The notes under the pieces: generated by a model
The model's input: only the letters and a program-made list of their open reading frames with translations
What the model was told of the DNA's origin: nothing
The model's database searches: none
Assembly: GCA_035541855.1 (NCBI GenBank)
Contig: DATKMM010000062.1
Coordinates: 1 to 15,542, forward strand
Reading direction: 5' to 3'
From: JAJXYP01 sp035541855
GTDB lineage: Bacteria; Patescibacteriota; Minisyncoccia; UBA6257; 2-01-FULL-56-20
Length of the DNA: 15,542 nucleotides
Shown here: positions 1 to 7,060 of the stretch, one piece after another
Position numbering within the stretch: the first letter of the stretch is position 1
Layout of the letters: every line of letters starts with the position of its first letter
Translations under genes and position numbers: made by a program

Positions 1-624
1 AACGGCGAAGTGTCGAGGGATCGGAAGTTTTTGGTTGGTACGGCGGAGCCGTCACTGCTCGCGTATTATGCGGACGAGGTTTTGAAAGCGGAGGATCTCC
101 CGATGAAACTTTCCGGATACAGCCAATGCTACCGGAGCGAGATCGGCAGCTACGGCAAGGACGTGAAGGGCATGTACCGCGTGCACGAATTTATGAAAGT
201 GGAGCAGGTCGTGATCGCGGAAGCCGACGCCGAGGCTTCGATAAAGCTGCAGGATGAAATGACGGCAATCTCCGGCGAGATGCACGAGGAGCTCGGCCTG
301 CCGTATCGCCGCCTCGCGATCTGCACGGGCGACCTCGGCACGGGGAAATACCGCCAGTTCGATACGGAGGCATGGCTGCCGGGCATGAACCGCTGGGCGG
401 AGACCGGCTCGGCGAGCAACTTTCTGGACTGGCAGGCGCGCCGGCTGAACGTGAAGTACGTGGACAAAAGCGGCGAGAAGAAGTTCGTTTATATGCTGAA
501 CAATACCGCGCTCCCGTCGCCGCGCATCTTCATCGCGATCCTGGAAAATTACCAGACGAAGGACGGCAAAGTGGAGGTGCCGGAAGCGCTGCAAAAGTAT
601 GTCGGGAAGAAAGTGATCGGCTAA
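1..624 (+). CDS. serS: Serine--tRNA ligase, C-terminal part (5' end outside window)
   Basis: This enzyme charges tRNA-Ser with serine in the cytoplasm. The frame is open from base 1, so only about the last 207 residues of a protein normally near 420 residues are present. The class II aaRS core is clear. A motif 2 region contains CYRSEIGSYGKD followed by a Met-Tyr-Arg and HEF segment. A WLPGMNRWAET-type segment follows, then SASNF.DWQARRLN, typical of bacterial SerRS. Motif 3 reads NNTALPSPR followed by AILENYQ. The N-terminal coiled-coil arm lies upstream of the window. The gene ends in TAA. No terminator is visible between it and the next gene, where the sequence becomes strongly AT-rich. 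Identification is firm from the motifs; nothing suggests a broken gene. Confidence 0.95.
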   Translation, partial: NGEVSRDRKFLVGTAEPSLLAYYADEVLKAEDLPMKLSGYSQCYRSEIGSYGKDVKGMYRVHEFMKVEQVVIAEADAEASIKLQDEMTAISGEMHEELGLPYRRLAICTGDLGTGKYRQFDTEAWLPGMNRWAETGSASNFLDWQARRLNVKYVDKSGEKKFVYMLNNTALPSPRIFIAILENYQTKDGKVEVPEALQKYVGKKVIG

Positions 625-638
625 AGGACAACTTGCGG

Positions 639-713
639 TAAGTTAAAGCATAGTTTTGCATATTTTAACTTAGTATGCTAAGGTTAAAATATAAAAATCC
701 ATATTTTAACTTA
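639..713 (+). promoter_or_regulatory. Two tandem palindromic operator-like sites before the Fic gene
   Basis: Four TTAA-centred half-sites alternate in orientation between serS and fic: TAAGTTAAA (639-647), TTTAACTTA (664-672), GGTTAAAAT (682-690) and TTTAACTTA (705-713). The TTAA cores start at 643, 665, 684 and 706, so spacing is 22, 19 and 22 bp, about two helical turns. The last pair forms an inverted repeat (681-692 with 701-712, 11 of 12 matched). A 14-nt direct repeat, CATATTTTAACTTA, occurs at 659-672 and 700-713. The last half-site touches the fic start codon. The Fic protein ends in a winged-helix-like region, so autoregulation is a reasonable inference; the binding protein is not known. 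Confidence 0.6.
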
Positions 714-1843
714 TGAAAACAAGCTTTAAAGCAGGCGTTTATAAGCAGCAAAATCAATACAAAAGTTTCAGCCCCTCACTGATCAACCGGCCTTTCCAGT
801 GGGACGACCGGAAGATCGGGCTTTTGCTTGCTGATGCCATGCGTCTTTTGGGTGAGTTGAACGCTTATTCGACGCTGGTTCCTGACGTTGATTACTTTAT
901 CAAGATGCATATTGCAAAAGAGGCGATCACCTCGAGCCGCATCGAGGGTACGAAAACAAGAATAGATGAAGCGCTTCGGCCAAAGGAAGACGTCGATCCC
1001 GAGCGGCGCGATGATTGGAAAGAGGTGCAAAATTACATTGCGGCCATACACAGCGCCATTAAAGAGCTTCGCGACCTGCCGCTTTCCATGCGGCTTATCA
1101 GGAATGCCCATAAAGTCCTGCTTACGAGTGTTCGAGGCGAATACAAGACGCCGGGTGAAATACGTCTCAGCCAGAATTGGATTGGCGGTTCTAATCTGCA
1201 AAACGCTGTTTTCGTACCGCCGCATCCTGATGAGCTGGCAGATCTGTTATCTGATCTTGAGAAGTTCTGGCACCATAAAGAACTCGAGATCCCATTGCTT
1301 ATAAAATGCGCTATGAGCCATTACCAATTCGAGACCATCCACCCGTTTTTAGATGGCAATGGGAGAACGGGGCGCTTGTTGATCACGCTTCAGCTCGTGG
1401 AAGCGGATATCCTCGGGAAACCAACGCTGTACTTGTCTGATTTTTTTGAGCGGAATAAAGGATCGTATTACGATGCATTAACCGTGGTTCGAGCTTCAAA
1501 TGACATCGAGCAGTGGATCAAATTTTTCCTGACGGGTGTTATTGAAACCGCTGCAAAAGGGAAGACCACCTTCGAAAAGATCGTCGCGTTACGGCAACGG
1601 TATGAGCGAAAAATAATGGATATGGGACGAAGAGCTGAGTTGGGCCAGTTGTTTCTGATCGCGCTTTTCTCCCAGCCGATCATGACCATTAATCAAGTGG
1701 CCGAAAAATTCAACGTCACATTCGCTACCGCTATGCGGCTGGTTGATGAGTTTGAAAAGAGAGGCATTTTGAAGGAAAAAACGGGCTACTCACGCAACCG
1801 CTCGTTTGAATTATTTGAGTATGTAGATCTGTTTGAAAAATAA
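713..1843 (+). CDS. Fic family protein (probable AMPylator) with C-terminal winged helix
   Basis: Fic enzymes usually transfer AMP from ATP to a hydroxyl side chain of a target protein. The 376-residue protein has an N-terminal Fic_N-like region (about 1-90). An intramolecular inhibitory motif, S-x-x-x-E-G, lies at 74-79 (class II Fic layout). A flap region lies near 147-160. The complete active-site motif HPFLDGNGRTGR spans 210-221, with His210 as expected catalytic base. Residues about 320-370 look like a winged helix-turn-helix (TINQVAEKFNVTFATAMRLV), a common add-on in this subfamily. All catalytic residues are present, so it should be active when inhibition is relieved. The coding sequence is visibly AT-richer than its neighbours, suggesting acquisition by transfer. 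No antitoxin gene is adjacent. There is no Shine-Dalgarno sequence; ATG 713 is chosen because it begins the Fic_N homology and abuts the operator sites. Confidence 0.92.
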   Translation: MKTSFKAGVYKQQNQYKSFSPSLINRPFQWDDRKIGLLLADAMRLLGELNAYSTLVPDVDYFIKMHIAKEAITSSRIEGTKTRIDEALRPKEDVDPERRDDWKEVQNYIAAIHSAIKELRDLPLSMRLIRNAHKVLLTSVRGEYKTPGEIRLSQNWIGGSNLQNAVFVPPHPDELADLLSDLEKFWHHKELEIPLLIKCAMSHYQFETIHPFLDGNGRTGRLLITLQLVEADILGKPTLYLSDFFERNKGSYYDALTVVRASNDIEQWIKFFLTGVIETAAKGKTTFEKIVALRQRYERKIMDMGRRAELGQLFLIALFSQPIMTINQVAEKFNVTFATAMRLVDEFEKRGILKEKTGYSRNRSFELFEYVDLFEK

Positions 1844-1852
1844 GCCGAATGA

Positions 1853-2788
1853 CTATATCTCCATTCGCCACTCGGCGTAGCTTGCGGGGTCGATGCCGGT
1901 TTGCGCCGCGCCGTAGACGGCAGCGAGCTTTTGCGTGACCGTGCCGGCTGCGCCGGTGCCGATCGGGCGCTTGTCGATGGAAACGATGGGGATAACGCGC
2001 GCGGAGCTGCCGCACAAAAAGGCCTCGTCGGCGAGGTAGAGCTCGCTGCGGTCGACGGTGCGCTCTTCGGCCGCGAGGCCGAGGTCGCGGGCGATGCGGA
2101 GGATGCTGTCGCGCGTGATGCCTTCGAGGAGGTCGGCGCCGACGCTTGGCGTCACGAGCCTGCCGCCGCGCACGAGGAAAATGTTCGCCACGGTGCCTTC
2201 CGTCACGTGTCCCTGCGCGTCGAGGACGATGGCGTCGTCATAGCCGTTGAGGACCGCTTCGTTCTTTATAAGCGACGTGTTCGCGTAGCTACCGTTCACC
2301 TTGGCCCGCGGCGGGATGGCGTTGTCCGCGTTACGCGTCCAGCTCGAGACGCAGAGGTTCACGCCGCCGCGCGGGAGGATGCTGCCCATCGGATAGGCGT
2401 AGGCGGAGAGCGAGTGCGTGAGGCCGTGGATCTTCGTGCCGGCGATGAGCTCGTCGACGAAGACCGTCACGCGGACGAGCGTATCCTCGGCGATGGCGTT
2501 TCGGCGGACGAGGTCGAGCATGGTGGCCTCGAACCTTTCATACGGCCACGCAGGCGCGAAGTTGTGGAAATCCATGATCTTCGCGGAGCTCACGAGCCGC
2601 GCGTAGTGGTCCTTCAGGCGGAACGCGTACAATTTGCCCGTGGCCCCGTTCCGGTTCACGCCGAACACGGTGTAGATGGAAAGGCCGTAGAGCACCGGCG
2701 AGCTCGCGATGCTGACGTTCGCGTCCTTGAACGGCACGAACCCGTCGCGGAAAAATGCCTGGCTTTGCGAGTAATCGAATGATGGCAT
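1853..2788 (-). CDS. ilvE: Branched-chain-amino-acid aminotransferase (fold-type IV PLP enzyme)
   Basis: The enzyme interconverts Leu, Ile and Val with their 2-oxo acids, using glutamate/2-oxoglutarate and PLP. The 311-residue length is normal for IlvE. The PLP lysine is Lys163 in RAKVNGSYANTSLIKNEA. It is followed by GYDDAIVLDAQGHVTEGT (Glu197 in the conserved EG) and then LLEGITRDSIL and LYLADEAFLCGSSA, all in the family order. The frame extends to an ATG at 2845, but the start at 2788 (MPSFDYSQ) fits the family N-terminus and avoids overlapping ftsQ. D-amino-acid transaminase and aminodeoxychorismate lyase share the fold, but the match is best to IlvE. It converges with fic (9 bp apart) and diverges from ftsQ. 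No other branched-chain biosynthesis genes are in the window, so it may serve amino-acid catabolism or interconversion. Confidence 0.88.
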   Translation of the reverse strand: MPSFDYSQSQAFFRDGFVPFKDANVSIASSPVLYGLSIYTVFGVNRNGATGKLYAFRLKDHYARLVSSAKIMDFHNFAPAWPYERFEATMLDLVRRNAIAEDTLVRVTVFVDELIAGTKIHGLTHSLSAYAYPMGSILPRGGVNLCVSSWTRNADNAIPPRAKVNGSYANTSLIKNEAVLNGYDDAIVLDAQGHVTEGTVANIFLVRGGRLVTPSVGADLLEGITRDSILRIARDLGLAAEERTVDRSELYLADEAFLCGSSARVIPIVSIDKRPIGTGAAGTVTQKLAAVYGAAQTGIDPASYAEWRMEI

Positions 2789-2807
2789 GCGGTGGGTGGG
2801 TGGCAAC

Positions 2808-2827
2808 GGTATAGGACATAGTATAAT
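2808..2827. promoter_or_regulatory. Overlapping divergent -10 boxes, ilvE / ftsQ
   Basis: A perfect plus-strand TATAAT at 2822-2827 lies 16 nt before the ftsQ ATG. On the minus strand, TATACT (2820-2825) overlaps it, and a second -10-like TATACC lies at 2808-2813, 19 nt before the ilvE start. No convincing -35 box is visible on either strand. The arrangement looks like a compact bidirectional promoter in a 55-bp gap. Confidence 0.5.
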
Positions 2828-2843
2828 AGAGGTACCCTGACCC

Positions 2844-3686
2844 ATGCAAATCGACAGCTACGTTTCCGAGCGGCGGCGGAAACAGAAAAAGCGGAGGAAG
2901 TACTTCTGGAGCGTCGCCGTTTTCCTGGCGGCGTATTTGGTTTTCCTCAGCATCGTCGCGCTCTTCGTCCGGCTGCCCGCGTTCCACGAACAGCGGATCA
3001 CGATCGTGGGCAATAGCGCCGTTTCGGCCGCCGACATCACGAACCTGCTCCAGGCGAGCGTCATCAAGGACGGCAACCTGCTTGCCGCGCCGGACAACGG
3101 CCTGAAGGCGATGCTCGGCTTCACGAACATGCTCGTCTGGCCCGGCGCGCTGCCGACCTCCACCGTGGCCGTCATCCCGCAGCTTGCGGACGTTTCGATC
3201 GCGAAAGATTATTTCCTGCACACGATCACCGTCACGGTCGCCGAGCGCCAGCCGTTCGCGGTCTGGTGCCTGATGGCGGCGGAGGACAGCTCGAGCAGCG
3301 ATGCGTGCTACTGGATCGATGATACCGGCACGGCATTCCAGAGAACGCTCGATACGCAGGGCGGCGTGATCTCCGTCATCCACGATTACGCGCAGGGCGG
3401 GGTCGCGCTCGGCGGCAAGGTCCTGCCGGCCGACCTGCTCGCGAACCTGCTTTCGGTGCTTGGCGTGCTCAGATCGTCCGGCGTAGGCGTCGAAGATATT
3501 TCGATCCGGGACCTCGCGCTCCAGGAGGTCGACGTGACGACCTCCGCCGGGCCGCTGCTGAAGTTCAGTCTCCACTTCCCGGCCGACAACGATCTCGCCA
3601 TCCTCGGGAACCTGGCCGCCAAGCCGGATTTCGGCGATCTGCAATACGTCGATTTCACCGTGCAGAACAGGGTGTATTATAAATAG
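2844..3686 (+). CDS. ftsQ: Cell division protein FtsQ/DivIB (POTRA domain)
   Basis: FtsQ is a single-pass membrane scaffold of the divisome that connects FtsB/FtsL with the septal wall machinery. The 280-residue protein has a basic cytoplasmic N-terminus (RRRKQKKRRK near 10-19) and one membrane segment at about 21-43. A POTRA domain begins RITIVGNSAVSAADITNLL (about 51-69). A beta domain with ITVTVAERQPFAVW and CYWIDDTGTAF follows, and the end ...YVDFTVQNRVYYK is typical of the family. It lies outside any dcw cluster: the next gene is rpe, whose ATG follows the stop by one base. TATAAT 16 nt upstream gives a short leader. An AGAGG at about 2829-2833 is a weak Shine-Dalgarno candidate. The bitopic layout plus POTRA makes FtsQ much more likely than other POTRA proteins. 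Confidence 0.85.
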   Translation: MQIDSYVSERRRKQKKRRKYFWSVAVFLAAYLVFLSIVALFVRLPAFHEQRITIVGNSAVSAADITNLLQASVIKDGNLLAAPDNGLKAMLGFTNMLVWPGALPTSTVAVIPQLADVSIAKDYFLHTITVTVAERQPFAVWCLMAAEDSSSSDACYWIDDTGTAFQRTLDTQGGVISVIHDYAQGGVALGGKVLPADLLANLLSVLGVLRSSGVGVEDISIRDLALQEVDVTTSAGPLLKFSLHFPADNDLAILGNLAAKPDFGDLQYVDFTVQNRVYYK

Positions 3687-3687
3687 C

Positions 3688-4338
3688 ATGGGCATCCTTC
3701 CCGTCATCAATTGTCCCGACTTCGCGTGCGTGAAGCAGAAGGTCGAGGCGGCGAAGCGATTTCTGCCGGAGGGGAACTTTTTGCATTGCGACGTCGCCGA
3801 CGGGACGTTCACCTTTAACAAGACCTGGGGCAGCCCGGCGGAATGGGCGAACCTGCGCGCGCCGTATCAACTGGAGGTGCACTTGATGATCGAGCATCCG
3901 GAAAAGGCGATCGAGGCGTGGATCGCGGCGGGGGCGCGGCGGTTCATCATCCATATCGAAACGGTGACGGACGAGGCGCTGGTGCGGATATTCGAACTTT
4001 GCGACCGGCGCAACATCGGGGTCGCGCTTTCCTCGAATCCCGAGACGGCGGTCGGACGCCTGGAACCGTACCTGGTACACTTTCCGATGTTCCAGGTTCT
4101 GTGCGTGCATCCGGGGTTGGCCGGCCAGCCGTTCCTGCCGCTTGCGCTTGAGAAAGTGAAGTGGCTCCGGCGCGAGTGCCCGCGTGCTATAATTGAAGTT
4201 GACGGCGGGATGGATCCGGAAACGGCGCGCCTGGCCAAAGGCGCCGGCGCGGATCTGATCGTGTCGTCGAGCTACCTCTGGAACGGAGGAAACGGCGGCG
4301 ACCCGAAGGCCGCATATGAAATTTTAAAGCAGGTTTAA
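3688..4338 (+). CDS. rpe: Ribulose-phosphate 3-epimerase family protein
   Basis: Rpe interconverts ribulose-5-phosphate and xylulose-5-phosphate in the pentose phosphate pathway, using a TIM barrel and a divalent metal. The 216-residue length is normal. Likely metal and acid/base residues are in place: His33 and Asp35 (HCDVADG), His65 (EVHLMIEHPE) and Asp172 (EVDGGMDPETA). The phosphate-binding loop is HPGLAGQPF (141-149), with ADLIVSSSYLW later. The usual N-terminal PSIL.ADF reads PVINCPDF here, so the substrate-contacting serine is replaced, and the protein may be a divergent epimerase acting on a related sugar phosphate. The neighbouring transketolase half supports pentose phosphate metabolism. 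The start follows the ftsQ stop by one base. TATTAT lies 7 nt before the ATG, so transcription may also start here. Confidence 0.82.
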   Translation: MGILPVINCPDFACVKQKVEAAKRFLPEGNFLHCDVADGTFTFNKTWGSPAEWANLRAPYQLEVHLMIEHPEKAIEAWIAAGARRFIIHIETVTDEALVRIFELCDRRNIGVALSSNPETAVGRLEPYLVHFPMFQVLCVHPGLAGQPFLPLALEKVKWLRRECPRAIIEVDGGMDPETARLAKGAGADLIVSSSYLWNGGNGGDPKAAYEILKQV

Positions 4339-4349
4339 CCCGTTTTTTA

Positions 4350-5210
4350 ATGGAGCACCTTACCGACAAAAAGCTGAAGCACCTCGAGTTCATGGCGAAC
4401 ACGCTCCGCGCGGACGTGATCAAAATGGTCTCGCACGCCGGTTCGGGGCATATCGCCGGGCCGCTCGATATGGCGGAGGTTTTCACCGCCATGTATTTCC
4501 ACATCCTGCGCCACGACCCGCGCAAACCGGACTGGCCGGAGCGCGACCGGCTGGTGCTTTCGAACGGCCATATCTGCCCGATCCAGTACGCCGCGCTCGC
4601 GCATGCGGGGTATTTCAAAGTGGAAGAACTGGCCACCCTGCGCCAGCTCGGCACGCGCCTGCAGGGGCATCCCCATCGCGGCGTCCTGCCCGGCATCGAG
4701 ACGACGTCCGGCCCGCTCGGTTCCGGCATTTCGCAGGCCGCCGGCATCGCGCTGGCTGCGCGCATGGACGGGAAGAAGTGGCGCACCTATTGCCTCACTT
4801 CCGACGCCGAGCATGAGGAGGGGAATACCTGGGAGGGTGTCATGTTCGCCGGCAAGAACCGGCTCGCCAATCTTACGGTCGTGGTGGACCGCAACAACAT
4901 CCAGATCGACGGCTTCACGGAGGGCGTCATGCCGCTCGAACCGTTCCGCGGGAAGTATGAATCGTTCGGCTGGCACGTGCTCGAGATCGACGGCCACTCG
5001 TTCGAGGAGATCGTCGCCGCAGCCGCCGAGGCGCAGGCGATCTACGAGAAGCCGACCTGCATCATCGCGCACACGATCCCCGGCAAGGGCGTGGACTTCA
5101 TGGAGAACGACTACCTCTGGCACTCGAAACCGTTCAAGCCCGGGGAGGCGCAAAAGGCGCTGGCCGAACTCCGGACCTTGCGGGGGAGGATCAGGAGCGA
5201 GCATCAGTAG
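4350..5210 (+). CDS. Transketolase, N-terminal (ThDP-binding) subunit
   Basis: This is the thiamine-diphosphate (pyrophosphate-binding) half of a split transketolase, 286 residues long; full-length enzymes are over 600. Key segments are SHAGSGHIAGPLD (His34), SNGHICPIQYA (His74), SGPLGSGISQAAG (121-132) and the metal/ThDP motif SDAEHEEGNTWE (151-162). DRNNIQIDGFTE (180-191) completes the cofactor site. Asp152 and the Asn of DRNN, which bind Mg-ThDP, are kept, but the usual GDGE reads SDAE. A partner with the pyrimidine-binding domain is needed for activity. It usually follows directly; here the next gene is a membrane protein, so the partner must lie elsewhere. With rpe 11 bp upstream it likely forms a pentose-phosphate pair. 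No Shine-Dalgarno is seen before the ATG. Confidence 0.9.
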   Translation: MEHLTDKKLKHLEFMANTLRADVIKMVSHAGSGHIAGPLDMAEVFTAMYFHILRHDPRKPDWPERDRLVLSNGHICPIQYAALAHAGYFKVEELATLRQLGTRLQGHPHRGVLPGIETTSGPLGSGISQAAGIALAARMDGKKWRTYCLTSDAEHEEGNTWEGVMFAGKNRLANLTVVVDRNNIQIDGFTEGVMPLEPFRGKYESFGWHVLEIDGHSFEEIVAAAAEAQAIYEKPTCIIAHTIPGKGVDFMENDYLWHSKPFKPGEAQKALAELRTLRGRIRSEHQ

Positions 5211-5213
5211 GGA

Positions 5214-5242
5214 TCAAAGCTCAAATATCAAATATCAAAAAT
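5214..5242. repeat. Short tandem TCAAATA repeat in intergenic spacer
   Basis: The 32-bp gap before the next gene consists of near-repeats of TCAAATA (5221-5240) running into the start codon. Its composition differs sharply from the GC-rich flanks. No promoter or Shine-Dalgarno is evident. Similar low-complexity spacers occur at 11939-12029. Confidence 0.4.
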
Positions 5243-5782
5243 ATGAAAATGATCAATTTCGTCCTCGGTCTCGGTACCGCCATCATCCTGTCGGCGCTCA
5301 TCACGCTGGGGATCAAGGCGTTCTATCCGGAGCCGGCGCCGCCGCAATACCCGGACTACCCGCCATCCGCGCCGGTAGCGCCGTGCCCGTCGAACGATGC
5401 GCAATGCGCACAGCAGAACGCGCAGATCGAGGCGCGGCAGCAGGCGCAGATGGACCAGTATAACCAGGAGGAGCAGGCGTACGAGGATGCGAGCCAGGTC
5501 TATAACCGCAACATTTTTATCATTGCCAACATCGTCGGGATGATTGTGTTCGCTGTCGGGTTCTGGCTCCTGTTCGCCACGGCGATCGCGGCGCAGAGCG
5601 TGCCGATCGGCATCATGATCGCCGGCCTGTGGAGCATCATCTACGGCTATGCGCGCGGGTGGGGGAGCGTCAACGACCAGCTCAAGTTCTTCATCGGGCT
5701 CGTGATCGCCGCGATCGTCATCGGCGGCAGCATGTGGCTCGTGCAACGGTACGCGAAAAAGCGCGGAGGCGCCATGCCGTAG
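5243..5782 (+). CDS. Four-TM membrane protein of unknown function
   Basis: I do not recognise a family with a known function. The 179-residue protein has a membrane segment at about 4-27, then an extracytoplasmic-looking Pro-rich stretch (29-48). A Gln/Glu-rich segment with Cys48 and Cys55 follows (50-85) and may be helical. Three closely spaced membrane segments lie at about 91-115, 119-137 and 148-167, with a short basic tail (YAKKRGG). The second in-frame ATG (5249) is an equally possible start. It lies 4 bp before the next gene and downstream of the transketolase half, from which it is separated by a low-complexity spacer. The next gene also encodes a membrane-anchored protein, so the two may work together; this is inference from position only. 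Confidence 0.7.
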   Translation: MKMINFVLGLGTAIILSALITLGIKAFYPEPAPPQYPDYPPSAPVAPCPSNDAQCAQQNAQIEARQQAQMDQYNQEEQAYEDASQVYNRNIFIIANIVGMIVFAVGFWLLFATAIAAQSVPIGIMIAGLWSIIYGYARGWGSVNDQLKFFIGLVIAAIVIGGSMWLVQRYAKKRGGAMP

Positions 5783-5786
5783 CGCC

Positions 5787-6434
5787 ATGGGCCAGCACCG
5801 GGGCGAGCTTTGGGCGGTCCTGATCGTCGTCGCCGTCGGCGCGGGGGTTTTGGTCTTCGTTGCCGCCCGCGCGGTCGGCCAGGTGCTGGCCCTGCAGGGC
5901 GCACCGGGTGCCGGAGTCGATGCGCTTTCGGCTGAGACCATCGGTTGGGCGGCGTATCGGAATCCCGGATTCGGATTTTCGTTCCAGTACCCTTCCGGTT
6001 GGGAGATCATGACCACCACGCTCGCAAGCCAGCCGCCGTTCCTGGTCCTCGGAAATCCGCTTGACGGCACGAGTACCTACGCCGCGAGGATATCCATCGA
6101 GAACAATTCGAGCAGTCTGTCCTCCGGCGGGTTCGTGCACCAGATGCTCGCCGCGCTGCGGGCGCAGGACGCCGAAAATGCGAAAAGCGGCCCGGCGCCG
6201 CAGCTCGCGCCCCGCTTCGGATCGGCGTCGGTCTACCGGATCGGGCCGTACGACGCATACGAGCTTTCCGATGTTTTCGAGTTCGACCATGACGCCGACC
6301 AGGTTTACATCGCGGACGGGGATGTCGTTCTTGAGTTCGATTTTCCCGCCGCCGAAGAGAACCCGAACATCTCCCTGCCGGTGGCAAACAACGCTACGAT
6401 CCGCGAGATCATGGAGACGCTGACGTTCGGATAG
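5787..6434 (+). CDS. Membrane-anchored protein with PsbP-like domain, function unknown
   Basis: This is a 215-residue protein with one N-terminal membrane segment at about 8-28 and the rest probably outside the cell. After a Gly/Ala-rich linker, the segment YRNPGFGFSFQYPSGWEI (57-74) resembles the start of PsbP-like domains found in many small secreted bacterial proteins. The remainder has alternating beta-type stretches and ends with a helix-like NNATIREIMETLTFG, also usual for that fold. No enzymatic motif is seen. It starts 4 bp after the preceding membrane-protein gene, probably in the same transcript. No Shine-Dalgarno lies at the usual distance; GGAGG at about 5765-5769 is too far upstream. 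The domain assignment is by pattern only and should be read as tentative. Confidence 0.65.
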   Translation: MGQHRGELWAVLIVVAVGAGVLVFVAARAVGQVLALQGAPGAGVDALSAETIGWAAYRNPGFGFSFQYPSGWEIMTTTLASQPPFLVLGNPLDGTSTYAARISIENNSSSLSSGGFVHQMLAALRAQDAENAKSGPAPQLAPRFGSASVYRIGPYDAYELSDVFEFDHDADQVYIADGDVVLEFDFPAAEENPNISLPVANNATIREIMETLTFG

Positions 6435-6453
6435 GACCGGCAGGGTCCGGGGT

Positions 6454-6482
6454 AAAAAAAGGCCGCCAGTTGTCCGGCGGCC
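6454..6482 (-). terminator. Rho-independent terminator of the secreted-protein gene
   Basis: Perfect 7-bp stem GGCCGCC (6461-6467) and GGCGGCC (6476-6482) with an 8-nt loop. Read on the minus strand it is followed by seven T residues (complement of A6454-A6460). It lies 33 bp past the stop codon at 6515. On the plus strand no T-tract follows, so the gene ending at 6434 is probably not served by it. Confidence 0.85.
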
Positions 6483-6514
6483 TGCGGAGGCAAGGGGGGT
6501 GCTGCGCCCCTGCT

Positions 6515-7057
6515 TTACTCTCCGGATTTCATCTGCCGCTTTTGGATCGCTTCGTCGGCCCGGCGAAGCAATCCCTGGTCGGGCGTCACCGGCTGCAGGC
6601 TCTTCACGTATGCCCTTTGCCAGCGGTCGCCCGCTTTCCGGCCGTCGGATCCGGGTGCCGCCCGGGTCTGCCGGAAAGATGTTGCCAGCAGATGGTCGAC
6701 GACCGCCTGATTGGCGGCAATGGCCGGCTGGTTCGTTTCCAGCCAGACCTTGAAAGCGCTGAGATAGTTCTTTTTTGCTATTTCTATCACCCACGCCGAC
6801 GAAGACGGGTCGTTGATGGCATTGACGAGATCCCTTTCCGTTCCCAGCATAATGCGGAAAACGATCTTCCGGACCCGCCTCTCCTCGCGGCAAAGTTTTG
6901 TCCCTCGTGCGGAAGCATCCCTTATGTCGGGAGGGAGCCCTTCATAAGTACTTCCGATCGGCGGGGGACAGGCACCGGGCTTCCCGGCGCTGGCAGTTGC
7001 CGCCATGATCATGATAACCAGTGCGGCAAGAACGCGGCTCACGACAAACAGTTTCAT
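6515..7057 (-). CDS. Secreted protein of unknown function
   Basis: I do not recognise this 180-residue protein. It begins with a clear signal peptide: MKLF, a hydrophobic core VLAALVIMIMAAT, and a likely cleavage after Ala-Ser-Ala (about residue 24). The mature part has two cysteines (near 31 and 54), a basic stretch REERRVRKIV, a mainly helical middle and a charged C-terminus. The frame extends further upstream, but ATG 7057 is chosen because AGGAGGTGAGG lies just before it and the signal peptide begins there. This is the only gene in the window with a strong Shine-Dalgarno. It also has a recognisable -35/-10 pair and its own terminator, so it is an independent unit. These features set it apart from its neighbours and may indicate foreign origin. 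Confidence 0.7.
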   Translation of the reverse strand: MKLFVVSRVLAALVIMIMAATASAGKPGACPPPIGSTYEGLPPDIRDASARGTKLCREERRVRKIVFRIMLGTERDLVNAINDPSSSAWVIEIAKKNYLSAFKVWLETNQPAIAANQAVVDHLLATSFRQTRAAPGSDGRKAGDRWQRAYVKSLQPVTPDQGLLRRADEAIQKRQMKSGE

Positions 7058-7060
7058 AAA

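Noticed and set aside
639..713. Same regulator for the Fic sites and the exporter/sigma palindromes
   Set aside because: Both contain TAAGTTA, but arm length, spacing and symmetry differ; the resemblance is too short to claim.
1901..2782. Long plus-strand open frame opposite ilvE
   Set aside because: It is the antisense shadow of a clearly identified aminotransferase in GC-rich DNA; its product is Arg/Asp/Val-rich with no recognisable motif.
2538..3821. 427-codon minus-strand frame across ilvE/ftsQ
   Set aside because: It runs antisense to ftsQ and out of frame through ilvE; composition is low-complexity Arg/Asp/Glu/Val.
4188..4193. Perfect TATAAT inside rpe
   Set aside because: It lies in the coding sequence (codons for Ala-Ile-Ile), with no gene start at a suitable distance.
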